NCBI GenBank assembly: GCA_015486445.1
Contig: WFRT01000247.1
Span: 1 to 8,628, forward strand
DNA length: 8,628 bases
Reading direction: 5' to 3'
Source of the DNA: Pseudomonadota bacterium
Lineage (GTDB): Bacteria > Desulfobacterota > Anaeroferrophillalia > Anaeroferrophillales > Tharpellaceae
Shown here: positions 1-7,958 of the stretch, piece by piece
Position numbering within the stretch: the first letter of the stretch is position 1
Layout: each line of letters starts with the position of its first letter
Notes under the pieces: model-generated
The model's input: only the letters and a program-made list of their open reading frames with translations
Databases searched by the model: none
Told to the model about the DNA's origin: nothing
Position numbers and translations under genes: made by a program

Positions 1-1305
<1,305 letters not shown>

Positions 1306-1311
1306 CGGTTT

Positions 1312-1333
1312 GCCGGCAGCCTTTCCCGCCGGC
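1312..1333. terminator. possible hairpin between convergent genes
   Basis: The 34-bp gap between the left-hand activator and the convergent DtxR-type gene holds two GCCGGC hexamers (1312-1317 and 1328-1333). They can pair as a 6-bp GC stem around a 10-nt loop. On the + strand the stem is followed only by TGTGTTT, a poor U tract. It could be a weak terminator for the + gene, but GCCGGC is self-complementary and common in GC-rich DNA, so this is tentative. Confidence 0.3.
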
Positions 1334-1339
1334 TGTGTT

Positions 1340-1756
1340 TCAGGGTTGCTTTCTGGCGATGAAGGCTTCGGTGAACGCTTTCAGGCGCTCGAAGGTTTTC
1401 CGGCTGGTGGCATGTTCAAGGCGGCAGGCGTCGAGCTCCGCGGTTTGCGGGTCGAGCTCCAGGACGTTGTTCAGGAAACTGTAGAAGGTTTTGTGGCGCT
1501 CGCCGATTTCCCGGGCAATCTTTTCTCCCGCCTCGGTCAGGGTCAGGTAGCTGTAGCGCTCGTAGTTGACCAGGCCCTTTTCCGCCAGTCCTTTCATCGC
1601 CCCGGTAACGCTCGGCATCTTGACCTTGAGCCGCTGAGCGACATCCTTGACCCGGGCCACCTTCCGTTCCTCCTGGAGGTTGAGGATGACCTCGAGATAG
1701 TCCTCCATGTTGGAAGTCAGCTCTTCCTGTGGTGCTGGCTTTTCACCGTCGGCCAT
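1340..1756 (-). CDS. DtxR/MntR-family metal-dependent transcriptional repressor
   Basis: A 138-residue metalloregulator that should bind Fe(II) or Mn(II) and then its operator. Residues about 17-75 form the winged helix (MEDYLEVILNL, then ARVKDVAQRLKVKMPSVT with the recognition helix, then the YLTLTEAG wing). Residues about 76-138 form the metal-binding and dimerization helices. There is no C-terminal SH3-like domain, so the length matches short MntR/TroR-type members, not full DtxR/IdeR. By hand alignment with B. subtilis MntR, ligand positions D8, E11, H77, E102 and H103 are kept here as D19, E22, H88, E114 and H115, but the E99 position is C111, as in DtxR (C102). ATG at 1756 is used as start; GGAA lies about 10 nt upstream. 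M17 is an alternative start, close to the family's usual N terminus. It stands alone, without feo or mnt transport genes beside it, and is probably autoregulated through the repeats at its promoter. The metal preference is unknown. Confidence 0.9.
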   Translation of the reverse strand: MADGEKPAPQEELTSNMEDYLEVILNLQEERKVARVKDVAQRLKVKMPSVTGAMKGLAEKGLVNYERYSYLTLTEAGEKIAREIGERHKTFYSFLNNVLELDPQTAELDACRLEHATSRKTFERLKAFTEAFIARKQP

Positions 1757-1782
1757 GAATCTGTTCCGATGTCAGCAGGGTT

Positions 1783-1812
1783 TAAGTTTCTTAGCTTGGC
1801 ATAAGTTTCTTA
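1783..1812. promoter_or_regulatory. tandem operator-like repeats at the DtxR-family gene promoter
   Basis: The 11-mer TAAGTTTCTTA occurs twice, at 1783-1793 and 1802-1812, with starts 19 bp apart, about two helical turns. Each copy has inverted TAAG/CTTA half-sites around three bases. The distal copy overlaps the -10 and expected start site of the promoter of the DtxR-family gene; the proximal copy lies in its leader. Dyads at a repressor's own promoter are typical of autoregulated metalloregulators. The motif does not match the DtxR or MntR boxes I remember, so assignment to this protein is inference from position. Confidence 0.55.
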
Positions 1813-1838
1813 ATAAACCCCCGGCCGGTTTTTGTCAA
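1810..1838 (-). promoter_or_regulatory. sigma70-type promoter of the DtxR-family gene
   Basis: Read on the minus strand, a perfect TTGACA -35 box (1838-1833) is followed after exactly 17 bp by TATTAA (1815-1810), which matches the -10 consensus at four of six positions. Transcription would begin near 1803, giving a leader of about 46 nt before the ATG at 1756. No other good promoter was seen in the 1757-1880 stretch. Confidence 0.65.
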
Positions 1839-1880
1839 ATAAAAGCCGCCTCGACGGTCCGTGTCCGTGGAAGAAAGCCT

Positions 1881-1917
1881 AAAAAAGGCCCGGTCAATTT
1901 GCTTGACCGGGCCTTTT
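1881..1917. terminator. bidirectional intrinsic terminator
   Basis: A perfect 15-bp inverted repeat (1883-1897 with 1903-1917) closes a TTTGC loop. The GC-rich core is GGCCCGGTCAA/TTGACCGGGCC. A/T tracts flank both sides: four T on the + strand end and six T on the minus strand end (1886-1881). It sits 43 bp upstream of the -35 box of the DtxR-family promoter. It could stop + strand transcripts coming past the DtxR-family gene, and it could also insulate that promoter from minus-strand transcripts arising in the 1940-2174 element. Confidence 0.85.
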
Positions 1918-1939
1918 GCGGAAAGTGAAAGTAAATCGT

Positions 1940-2174
1940 GTAACTATTCAGCTAAATTCTATCTCCCCTCTTTCAGGAGGGGGCGGGGGTGGTTTTTCTG
2001 AGCGCTTTCGGAAAGATTTCGTTGTTTTTCCCAGCGAGCGGGAGCCCATAAGCATTGCAACTGTCTGAGCGCAGCGAGTTTTGCAATGCGGGCGGAGCGA
2101 GCGGAAGGAAAAACAGAAATCTTAACGCCTAGCGAAGAAAAGCCGCGCCCGACCCCGTTCGGCTGAATAGTTAC
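1940..2174. mobile_element. MITE-like non-coding foldback element with 13-bp terminal inverted repeats
   Basis: The two ends are perfect 13-bp inverted repeats: GTAACTATTCAGC (1940-1952) and GCTGAATAGTTAC (2162-2174). Inside are further colinear inverted pairs, so the whole 235 bp can fold on itself. AAGATTTC-N3-GTTTTTCC (2013-2031) pairs with GGAAAAAC-N-GAAATCTT (2107-2123), and GCATTGCAA (2052-2060) pairs with TTGCAATGC (2081-2089). There is also a small subterminal stem, CCCCTC/GAGGGG (1965-1970 with 1977-1982). TAAATC occurs on both flanks (1932-1937 and 2177-2182) and might be a target-site duplication, although it does not abut the perfect repeats exactly. No transposase is encoded; the one open frame across it looks spurious. 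The structure fits a MITE or large REP/foldback repeat moved by a transposase in trans. Other copies in the genome would be expected but cannot be seen here. Confidence 0.7.
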
Positions 2175-2215
2175 CATAAATCTTGCAATTTTACGCGGCC
2201 GGCTGAAATCATTTA

Positions 2216-3589
2216 ATGAAAAAAACCATCCTGATCATCGATGACGAACCTGCCATTCTGCGCTCGATGAGCGATATTTTCAGCGACGAGGGCTACAACG
2301 TCATCTGCGCCGAAGACGGCAGCCAGGCCCTGAGCCTGCTGGAGAAAGAGACTCCCGACCTGATTTTTCTCGACATCTGGCTGCCCGATTCCGACGGGCT
2401 CAAGCTGCTGCCCGGCCTCAAAAAAGAACATCCCCAGGTCCCGATCATCATGATCTCCGGCCACGGCACCATCGAAACCGCGGTCCAGGCCACCAAGATG
2501 GGAGCTTTTGACTTTATCGAAAAACCGCTCTCGCTGGACAAGCTGGTGATCACCGCCGGCAACGCCCTGGCCCTCTCCCGGCTCCAGGAAGAGAACCTCC
2601 GCCTGAAAAAGCAGTACAGCGAAAACCGGCTGCTGGGCAACAGTGAGGCCATCGTGCTGCTGCGCGAACAGCTGCGGGTGGTCGCCCCGACCGACGGCTG
2701 GGTCCTGATCATCGGCGAATCCGGCACCGGCAAGGAACTGGTGGCCCGCGAGATCCACCGCCTGAGCAAACGCCACGAACAGCCCTTCGTCAGCATCAAC
2801 TGCGCCGCGATCGCCGACGACCAGATCGAAGCCGAGCTTTTCGGATACGAAAAAGGGGCCTTCCCCGGGGCCGAGCGCCGGCGCAAGGGCAAATTTGAAC
2901 TCGGCAACGGGGGCACCATCTTTCTCGATAAAATCAGCACCCTGACCCGCAGCGCCCAGGAACGCGTCCTCAAGGTGCTTGAGGAAAGCGCCTTCACCAG
3001 GCTGGGCGGCGACCGCCCGATCCCCATCGACGTCCGCATCCTCGCCGCCACCTCCCGGGACCTCGAAAGCGAAAGCGAAAACGGGCGCTTCAACCGAAAG
3101 CTTTTTCTCAAGCTCAACATCCTGCCGATCCCGGTGCCGCCGCTTAGAGCCCGCAGCGACGACATCCCGCTGCTGGCCGAATTTTTCCTCGGCAACTATT
3201 TCAAGAACCACGGCGGGGTCACCAAGCACCTTGCGCCCGAGGTCCTGGAACAATTCAGCGCCTACCAGTGGCCCGGCAACGTCCGGGAACTCAAGAACCT
3301 GATGGAGCGGCTGTCGATCATGTGCTCTTCCGAACTGATCCAGATCGGCGACCTGCCCCCCTACCTGCGGGAAAACACCCCGGCGGCGGCTGACGCCGAC
3401 CACCGCTGGCAGGAACTTTTCGCCACCGACCTGCTGGCCGAAGCCGCGAAAAAGTTCGAAAAACTTTTTATCGCCGACAAGCTGGCACAGAACAACTGGA
3501 ACATCTCCAGGACCGCCGCCGCGATCGGCATGAACCGGCGCAACCTGCACCGCAAGATCAACACCCTCAACATCACACGAACGGATTGA
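2216..3589 (+). CDS. NtrX-like response regulator with a degenerate sigma54-activator ATPase domain
   Basis: A 457-residue protein with NtrC/NtrX architecture. The receiver (1-120) is complete: acidic D10/E11, phospho-acceptor D53 (FLDIWLPDSDG), S81 and K103. The AAA+ domain (about 138-370) keeps Walker A GESGTGKE (167-174) and WPGNVREL, but key residues are replaced. GAFTGA is GAFPGA (P217), Walker B DE is DK (K239), the sensor I Asn is S280, and both arginine-finger positions are changed in FNRKLFLKL (N293, K299). These residues are needed for ATP hydrolysis and sigma54 contact in this family. The C-terminal Fis-type helix-turn-helix (about 415-452) is intact. I infer a phosphorylation-dependent regulator working without sigma54 remodelling, as known for some family members such as R. 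capsulatus NtrC. The ATG is fixed by the canonical MKKTILIIDDE start, although no clear Shine-Dalgarno precedes it. The gene begins 41 bp after the foldback element and ends two bases before parE. No partner kinase is present in the window. Confidence 0.93.
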   Translation: MKKTILIIDDEPAILRSMSDIFSDEGYNVICAEDGSQALSLLEKETPDLIFLDIWLPDSDGLKLLPGLKKEHPQVPIIMISGHGTIETAVQATKMGAFDFIEKPLSLDKLVITAGNALALSRLQEENLRLKKQYSENRLLGNSEAIVLLREQLRVVAPTDGWVLIIGESGTGKELVAREIHRLSKRHEQPFVSINCAAIADDQIEAELFGYEKGAFPGAERRRKGKFELGNGGTIFLDKISTLTRSAQERVLKVLEESAFTRLGGDRPIPIDVRILAATSRDLESESENGRFNRKLFLKLNILPIPVPPLRARSDDIPLLAEFFLGNYFKNHGGVTKHLAPEVLEQFSAYQWPGNVRELKNLMERLSIMCSSELIQIGDLPPYLRENTPAAADADHRWQELFATDLLAEAAKKFEKLFIADKLAQNNWNISRTAAAIGMNRRNLHRKINTLNITRTD

Positions 3590-3591
3590 CC

Positions 3592-5508
3592 ATGGCCGGA
3601 AACCGACTCAACCCTTCTCCCGGGAACTACCGGGCCGAAGACATCGAGGTCCTGAAAGGGCTTGACCCGGTCAGGCTGCGGCCGGGAATGTACACCGACA
3701 CCACCCGGCCCAACCACCTGGCCCAGGAGGTCATCGACAACAGCGTCGACGAGGCCATCGCCGGGTTTGCCAACCGCATCGAGGTCACCCTCCACCCCGA
3801 CAACTCGATCGAGGTCAAGGACAACGGCCGCGGCATGCCGGTCGACATCCACCCCGAGGAGGGGGTGCCGGGGCTCGAACTGATCCTTACCAGGCTTCAT
3901 GCCGGGGCCAAGTTTACCCAGAAAAACTACCAGTTTTCGGGCGGTCTGCACGGGGTTGGCGTGTCGGTCGTCAACGCTCTCTCGCGCCGTCTCGAGGTCG
4001 AGGTCCGGCGCGACGGCGGCCGCTACAGCGCGGCCTACGAAAACGGGGAAAACGTGGTTCCCCTGACCCGGACAGACAGTGTCGGCAGGCGCAACACCGG
4101 CACCACCATCCGCTTCTGGCCCGACCCGCAATATTTCGATACGGTCAAGTTCTCGATTCCCAAACTGGTTCACGCCTTAAAAGCCAAGGCCGTGCTCTGT
4201 CCCGGCCTGAAGGTCGTTTTCAAGGACCTGGTCAACCAGGAAACCACGGAATGGCATTACGTCGACGGCCTCTCCGACTACCTGCAGCAGAGTCTCGGCC
4301 AGCTGCCGAAAATCCCCGCTCCCCCCTTTACCCGCAGTCTCAACGGCGAGACCGAAAGCGTAAGCTGGGCGCTGACCTGGCTCAAAGAAGGCGGGGAGGC
4401 GGTCACCGAAAGCTACGTCAACCTGATTCCGACGCCGCAGGGCGGCACCCATGTCAACGGGCTGCGAAGCGGGCTTTCGGCAGCCCTGAAAGAGTTCTGT
4501 GACTTCCGCAGCCTGCTGCCCCGGGGGATCAAGCTCTCGCCCGAAGACAGCTGGAGTTCGCTGAGCTACATCATTTCATTAAAAACCCCCGAACCCCAGT
4601 TTTCGGGCCAGACCAAGGAGCGCCTGACCTCGAGAGAAAGCGCCTCGTTCGTCTCCGGAGTCGTCAAGGATGCCTTCAGCCTCTGGCTCAACGAGCACCC
4701 GGCCATCGGTGAGGAGGTCGCCAGACTGGCCATCGCCAATGCCCAGAAGCGCCAGCGGGCGGCAAAAAAGATCGAGCGCAAGAAGATCACCTCGGGGCCG
4801 GCCCTGCCCGGCAAATTGGCCGACTGCGTCAGCCAGGACCCGGCCGTGAGCGAACTTTTTCTGGTCGAAGGCGATTCGGCCGGGGGCTCGGCCAAGCAGG
4901 CCCGCGACCGCAACTTCCAGGCCGTGATGCCGCTGCGCGGCAAGATTCTCAACACCTGGGAAAGCGATGTCAACACGATCATGGCCTCGCGCGAGATTCA
5001 CGACATCGCCTCGGCCATCGGCGTCGATCCCGGCTCCGACAATCTCTCAGGCCTGCGCTACGGCAAAATCTGCATCCTCGCCGATGCCGATTCCGACGGC
5101 CTCCACATCGCCACCCTGATCTGCGCCCTTTTCCTGCGCCACTTCAAGCCGGTCGTCGCGGCCGGCCATCTCCACATGGCGATGCCGCCGCTCTTTCGCA
5201 TCGACCGCGGCAAGGAGGTCTTCTACGCCCTTGACGAAGCCGAGAAGGACCACCTCCTGGAAAGGCTGAAAAAAGATAAAAAAAGCGGCCGCATCAACAT
5301 CCAGCGTTTCAAGGGCCTGGGCGAGATGAACCCGCTGCAGCTGCGCGAGACCACGATGGCGGCCGACACCCGGCGCCTGGTCCGGCTGACCATCGACCAC
5401 GAGGCCGAGGATTTCCGGATCATGGACATGATGCTGGCCAAGAAACGGGCCGCCGACCGCCGGAAGTGGCTGGAGGAAAAAGGCTGCCTTGCCGAGCTGG
5501 CCCCCTGA
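3592..5508 (+). CDS. parE: DNA topoisomerase IV subunit B (ParE)
   Basis: The ATPase subunit of topoisomerase IV, the type IIA enzyme that with ParC decatenates sister chromosomes and relaxes supercoils in the cytoplasm. The 638-residue protein matches remembered E. coli ParE (630 aa) along nearly its whole length. The GHKL ATPase has the catalytic Glu E46 and Mg-binding N50 (EVIDNSVDEA), D77 in DNGRGMP and the ATP lid GGLHGVGVSVVNAL (117-130). The transducer carries the QTK loop (340-342). The TOPRIM domain has EGDSAGG (426-432) and the DADSD metal cluster (D498, D500, D502). PLRGKILN and QRFKGLGEMNP follow. The short form, without the long insert of proteobacterial GyrB, and ADADSDGLHIATL favour ParE over GyrB. 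ATG at 3592 is chosen; an in-frame TTG at 3586 overlaps the previous stop and is less likely. The short gap to the regulator implies translational coupling; parC follows after 93 bp. Confidence 0.95.
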   Translation: MAGNRLNPSPGNYRAEDIEVLKGLDPVRLRPGMYTDTTRPNHLAQEVIDNSVDEAIAGFANRIEVTLHPDNSIEVKDNGRGMPVDIHPEEGVPGLELILTRLHAGAKFTQKNYQFSGGLHGVGVSVVNALSRRLEVEVRRDGGRYSAAYENGENVVPLTRTDSVGRRNTGTTIRFWPDPQYFDTVKFSIPKLVHALKAKAVLCPGLKVVFKDLVNQETTEWHYVDGLSDYLQQSLGQLPKIPAPPFTRSLNGETESVSWALTWLKEGGEAVTESYVNLIPTPQGGTHVNGLRSGLSAALKEFCDFRSLLPRGIKLSPEDSWSSLSYIISLKTPEPQFSGQTKERLTSRESASFVSGVVKDAFSLWLNEHPAIGEEVARLAIANAQKRQRAAKKIERKKITSGPALPGKLADCVSQDPAVSELFLVEGDSAGGSAKQARDRNFQAVMPLRGKILNTWESDVNTIMASREIHDIASAIGVDPGSDNLSGLRYGKICILADADSDGLHIATLICALFLRHFKPVVAAGHLHMAMPPLFRIDRGKEVFYALDEAEKDHLLERLKKDKKSGRINIQRFKGLGEMNPLQLRETTMAADTRRLVRLTIDHEAEDFRIMDMMLAKKRAADRRKWLEEKGCLAELAP

Positions 5509-5601
5509 TCATGCGGCAACCGCCGCCGGGCGATCCGCGAACCACCTGGATTTTGTGAACCTTCCACCGCCAACCTTAAGCACTGACAAACCACGCCCTC
5601 T

Positions 5602-7941
5602 ATGACCGACAACCAGACCCCCGACACCTTCGACACCTGCGAAAAACAGTTTCTCGGCAAATTCACCGAACGGGCCTACCTCGAGTACGCCATGTACGTG
5701 ATCCTCGACCGGGCCCTGCCCAACATCGGCGACGGCCTCAAGCCGGTGCAGCGGCGGATCGTCTACGCGATGTCGGAACTGGGACTCAAGGCCGGCTCCA
5801 AGTACAAGAAATCGGCCCGCACGGTCGGCGACGTGCTGGGCAAGTTTCATCCCCACGGCGACACCGCCTGCTACGAAGCCATGGTTCTGATGGCCCAGCC
5901 CTTCACCTACCGCTACCCGCTGATTGACGGCCAGGGCAACTGGGGGGCGCCGGACGATCCCAAGTCGTTCGCCGCGATGCGCTACACCGAATCCCGGCTC
6001 TCGCCCTATGCCGAGCTGCTCTTGAGTGAACTCGGCCAGGGCACGGTTGACTGGGGCGACAACTTCGACGGCACCCTGAAAGAGCCGAAAATCCTGCCGG
6101 CCCGGCTGCCCAACATCCTGTTAAACGGCAGCACCGGGATCGCGGTCGGCATGGCCACCGACATCCCCCCCCACAACCTGACCGAGGTGGCGGCGGCCTG
6201 CGTCCACCTTCTCGACCACCCGGAAGCGACCACGGCCGAACTCTGCGAGTTCATCAAGGGGCCGGACTTTCCCACCCGGGCCGAGATCATCACCCCGCGC
6301 GAGGATATCATCCGGCTCTACGAAAAAGGCACCGGATCACTGAAGATGCGGGCCGTCTACGAAAAGGAGGATGGCGACATCGTCATCACGGCTCTTCCCC
6401 ACCAGGTCTCCGGAGCCCGGGTGATGGAGCAGATCGCGGCCCAGATGCGGGCCAAGAAGCTCCCGCTGGTGGCCGACCTTCGGGACGAATCGGACAACGA
6501 GGACCCGGTTCGCCTGGTCATCATCCCGCGCTCGAACCGGGTCGACTGCGAGCAGCTGATGGCCCATCTGTTCGCCACCACCGACCTCGAAAGAAACTAC
6601 CGCGTCAACCTCAACCTGATCGCGCTCGACGGCCGGCCCCGGGTCATGGGGCTTAGAGAACTGCTCGGCGAATGGCTCACCTTCAGAACCGGGGTCGTCC
6701 GCCGACGGCTCAATTTCCGGCTGGAAAAGGTAAAAAGCCGCCTGCATATCCTCGCCGGCCTGCTGATCGCCTATCTGAACCTCGACGAGGTCATCGAGAT
6801 CATCCGCGGCAACGACCGCCCGAAACCGATCCTGATTCAGCGTTTCGGACTTACCGACATCCAGGCCGAGGCCATACTTGAACTTAAACTTCGCCACCTG
6901 GCCCGGCTCGAGGAGATGAAAATCAAGGCCGAAGAGGAAGCCCTGGAAAAGGAGCGCCGGGAACTCGAAGAAATCCTGGGTTCGAAACGCAAACTCAAAA
7001 GCCTGGTCCGCCGCGAGATCAAGGCCGACGCTAAACGTTTCGGCGACCCCCGGCGTTCACCCACCGTGGTCCGCAAGGAGGCCCACGCCCTGACCGCCAC
7101 CGACCTGCTGCCGACCGAGCCGCTCACCGTCATCCTTTCCGACAAGGGCTGGGTCCGGGCCGCCAAGGGCCGGGACATCGACCCGGAAAAGCTCAGCTAC
7201 CGGGCCGGCGACAGCTTCAAAACCGCGGTTCGCGGACGCAGCAACCAACCGGTGGTCTTTCTGGCCGCCAACGGCCGCACCTACACCCTGCCGGCCCATA
7301 CCCTGCCCTCGGCCCGGGGCCACGGCGAGCCCTTGAGCGGCCGCCTCCAGATCGAAAACGAAAGTCCGATCGAACACCTGCTGATGGGTGAGGCCGACGA
7401 CCATTTCCTGCTCGCCGCCGATTCCGGCTACGGTTTCATCACCAGGTTTTCCGAGCTGTTAAGCAAAAACCGCAACGGCAAGGCGATCCTCAGCCTGCCC
7501 CCGGGCTGCCGGCCGCTGCCGCCGCTGAAACTGAAAAATCTCAAGGAGGAAAGACTGGTCGCCTTGAGCAGTTCCGGCCGCATGCTGATCTTTCCCTTAA
7601 CCCAGTTGCCGATCCTCGGCAAGGGCAAGGGCAACAAGATCATCAACCTGAGCCCGGCCCGCAGCGACTACGACAGGGACCTGTTGAAGAGTCTGGCCGT
7701 GCTGCCGGCCGGGGCGGTTTTGAAGATCTACGCCGGCCGCCGCCACCTGACCCTGAAAAGCAGCAGCCTTGAGGAGTACAGCGGCAACCGCGGCCGGCGC
7801 GGCCGCATGCTGCCCCACGGCCTCCAGCGGGCCGACGCCCTCGAGGTCATCCCCCCCAAACAACCCGAAGCCGACCCCGCATACGACTCCCGCAACGGCA
7901 ACAGCAGCGGAAACGGAAACAAACCCTCAACCCCCAACTGA
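5602..7941 (+). CDS. parC: DNA topoisomerase IV subunit A (ParC)
   Basis: The DNA cleavage and rejoining subunit of topoisomerase IV, partner of the ParE encoded just upstream. It has 779 residues, against 752 in E. coli. The winged-helix region includes GDVLGKFHPHGDTACYEAM and the catalytic tyrosine Y128 in AAMRYTE, which forms the 5'-phosphotyrosyl link to DNA. GSTGIAVGMATDIPPHN (about 176-192), the tower domain and a coiled-coil region (about 433-470) follow. A ParC-type C-terminal beta-propeller (about 505-750) comes next, with no clear canonical GyrA box, and the protein ends in a low-complexity Asn/Gly/Ser/Pro tail (about 752-779). At the quinolone position equal to E. coli Ser80 there is Thr88; the Glu84 equivalent is E92. 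The start gives an N terminus about eight residues longer than E. coli. No Shine-Dalgarno is evident before the ATG, and the 93-bp gap after parE holds no clear promoter or terminator. Confidence 0.95.
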   Translation: MTDNQTPDTFDTCEKQFLGKFTERAYLEYAMYVILDRALPNIGDGLKPVQRRIVYAMSELGLKAGSKYKKSARTVGDVLGKFHPHGDTACYEAMVLMAQPFTYRYPLIDGQGNWGAPDDPKSFAAMRYTESRLSPYAELLLSELGQGTVDWGDNFDGTLKEPKILPARLPNILLNGSTGIAVGMATDIPPHNLTEVAAACVHLLDHPEATTAELCEFIKGPDFPTRAEIITPREDIIRLYEKGTGSLKMRAVYEKEDGDIVITALPHQVSGARVMEQIAAQMRAKKLPLVADLRDESDNEDPVRLVIIPRSNRVDCEQLMAHLFATTDLERNYRVNLNLIALDGRPRVMGLRELLGEWLTFRTGVVRRRLNFRLEKVKSRLHILAGLLIAYLNLDEVIEIIRGNDRPKPILIQRFGLTDIQAEAILELKLRHLARLEEMKIKAEEEALEKERRELEEILGSKRKLKSLVRREIKADAKRFGDPRRSPTVVRKEAHALTATDLLPTEPLTVILSDKGWVRAAKGRDIDPEKLSYRAGDSFKTAVRGRSNQPVVFLAANGRTYTLPAHTLPSARGHGEPLSGRLQIENESPIEHLLMGEADDHFLLAADSGYGFITRFSELLSKNRNGKAILSLPPGCRPLPPLKLKNLKEERLVALSSSGRMLIFPLTQLPILGKGKGNKIINLSPARSDYDRDLLKSLAVLPAGAVLKIYAGRRHLTLKSSSLEEYSGNRGRRGRMLPHGLQRADALEVIPPKQPEADPAYDSRNGNSSGNGNKPSTPN

Positions 7942-7958
7942 AACGGAGAATCTCAACC

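Noticed and set aside
1940..2174. Structured riboswitch or small RNA as sole explanation for the palindromic region
   Set aside because: Perfect terminal inverted repeats plus nested foldback symmetry fit a MITE better, and no known riboswitch core was recognised; a transcribed RNA is not excluded.
1959..2177. 72-codon minus-strand frame with the C terminus NHPRPLLKEGR
   Set aside because: It lies almost entirely in the foldback element; peptides of this kind are typical spurious translations of dispersed repeats.
2183..2211. TTGCAA as a -35 box for the regulator-parE-parC unit
   Set aside because: No acceptable -10 box lies 16-18 bp downstream; the promoter of this unit could not be identified by eye.
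2213..3550. 445-codon open frame on the minus strand opposite the NtrX-like gene
   Set aside because: It is almost exactly antisense to a clear response regulator, and its product is low-complexity, rich in G, A, V, D and F as expected of a GC-rich shadow frame, with no domain.
5511..5558. 15-codon ORF (MRQPPPGDPRTTWIL) between parE and parC as a leader peptide
   Set aside because: It starts two bases after the parE stop but has no ribosome site and no attenuator-like hairpin after it, and such short frames arise by chance.
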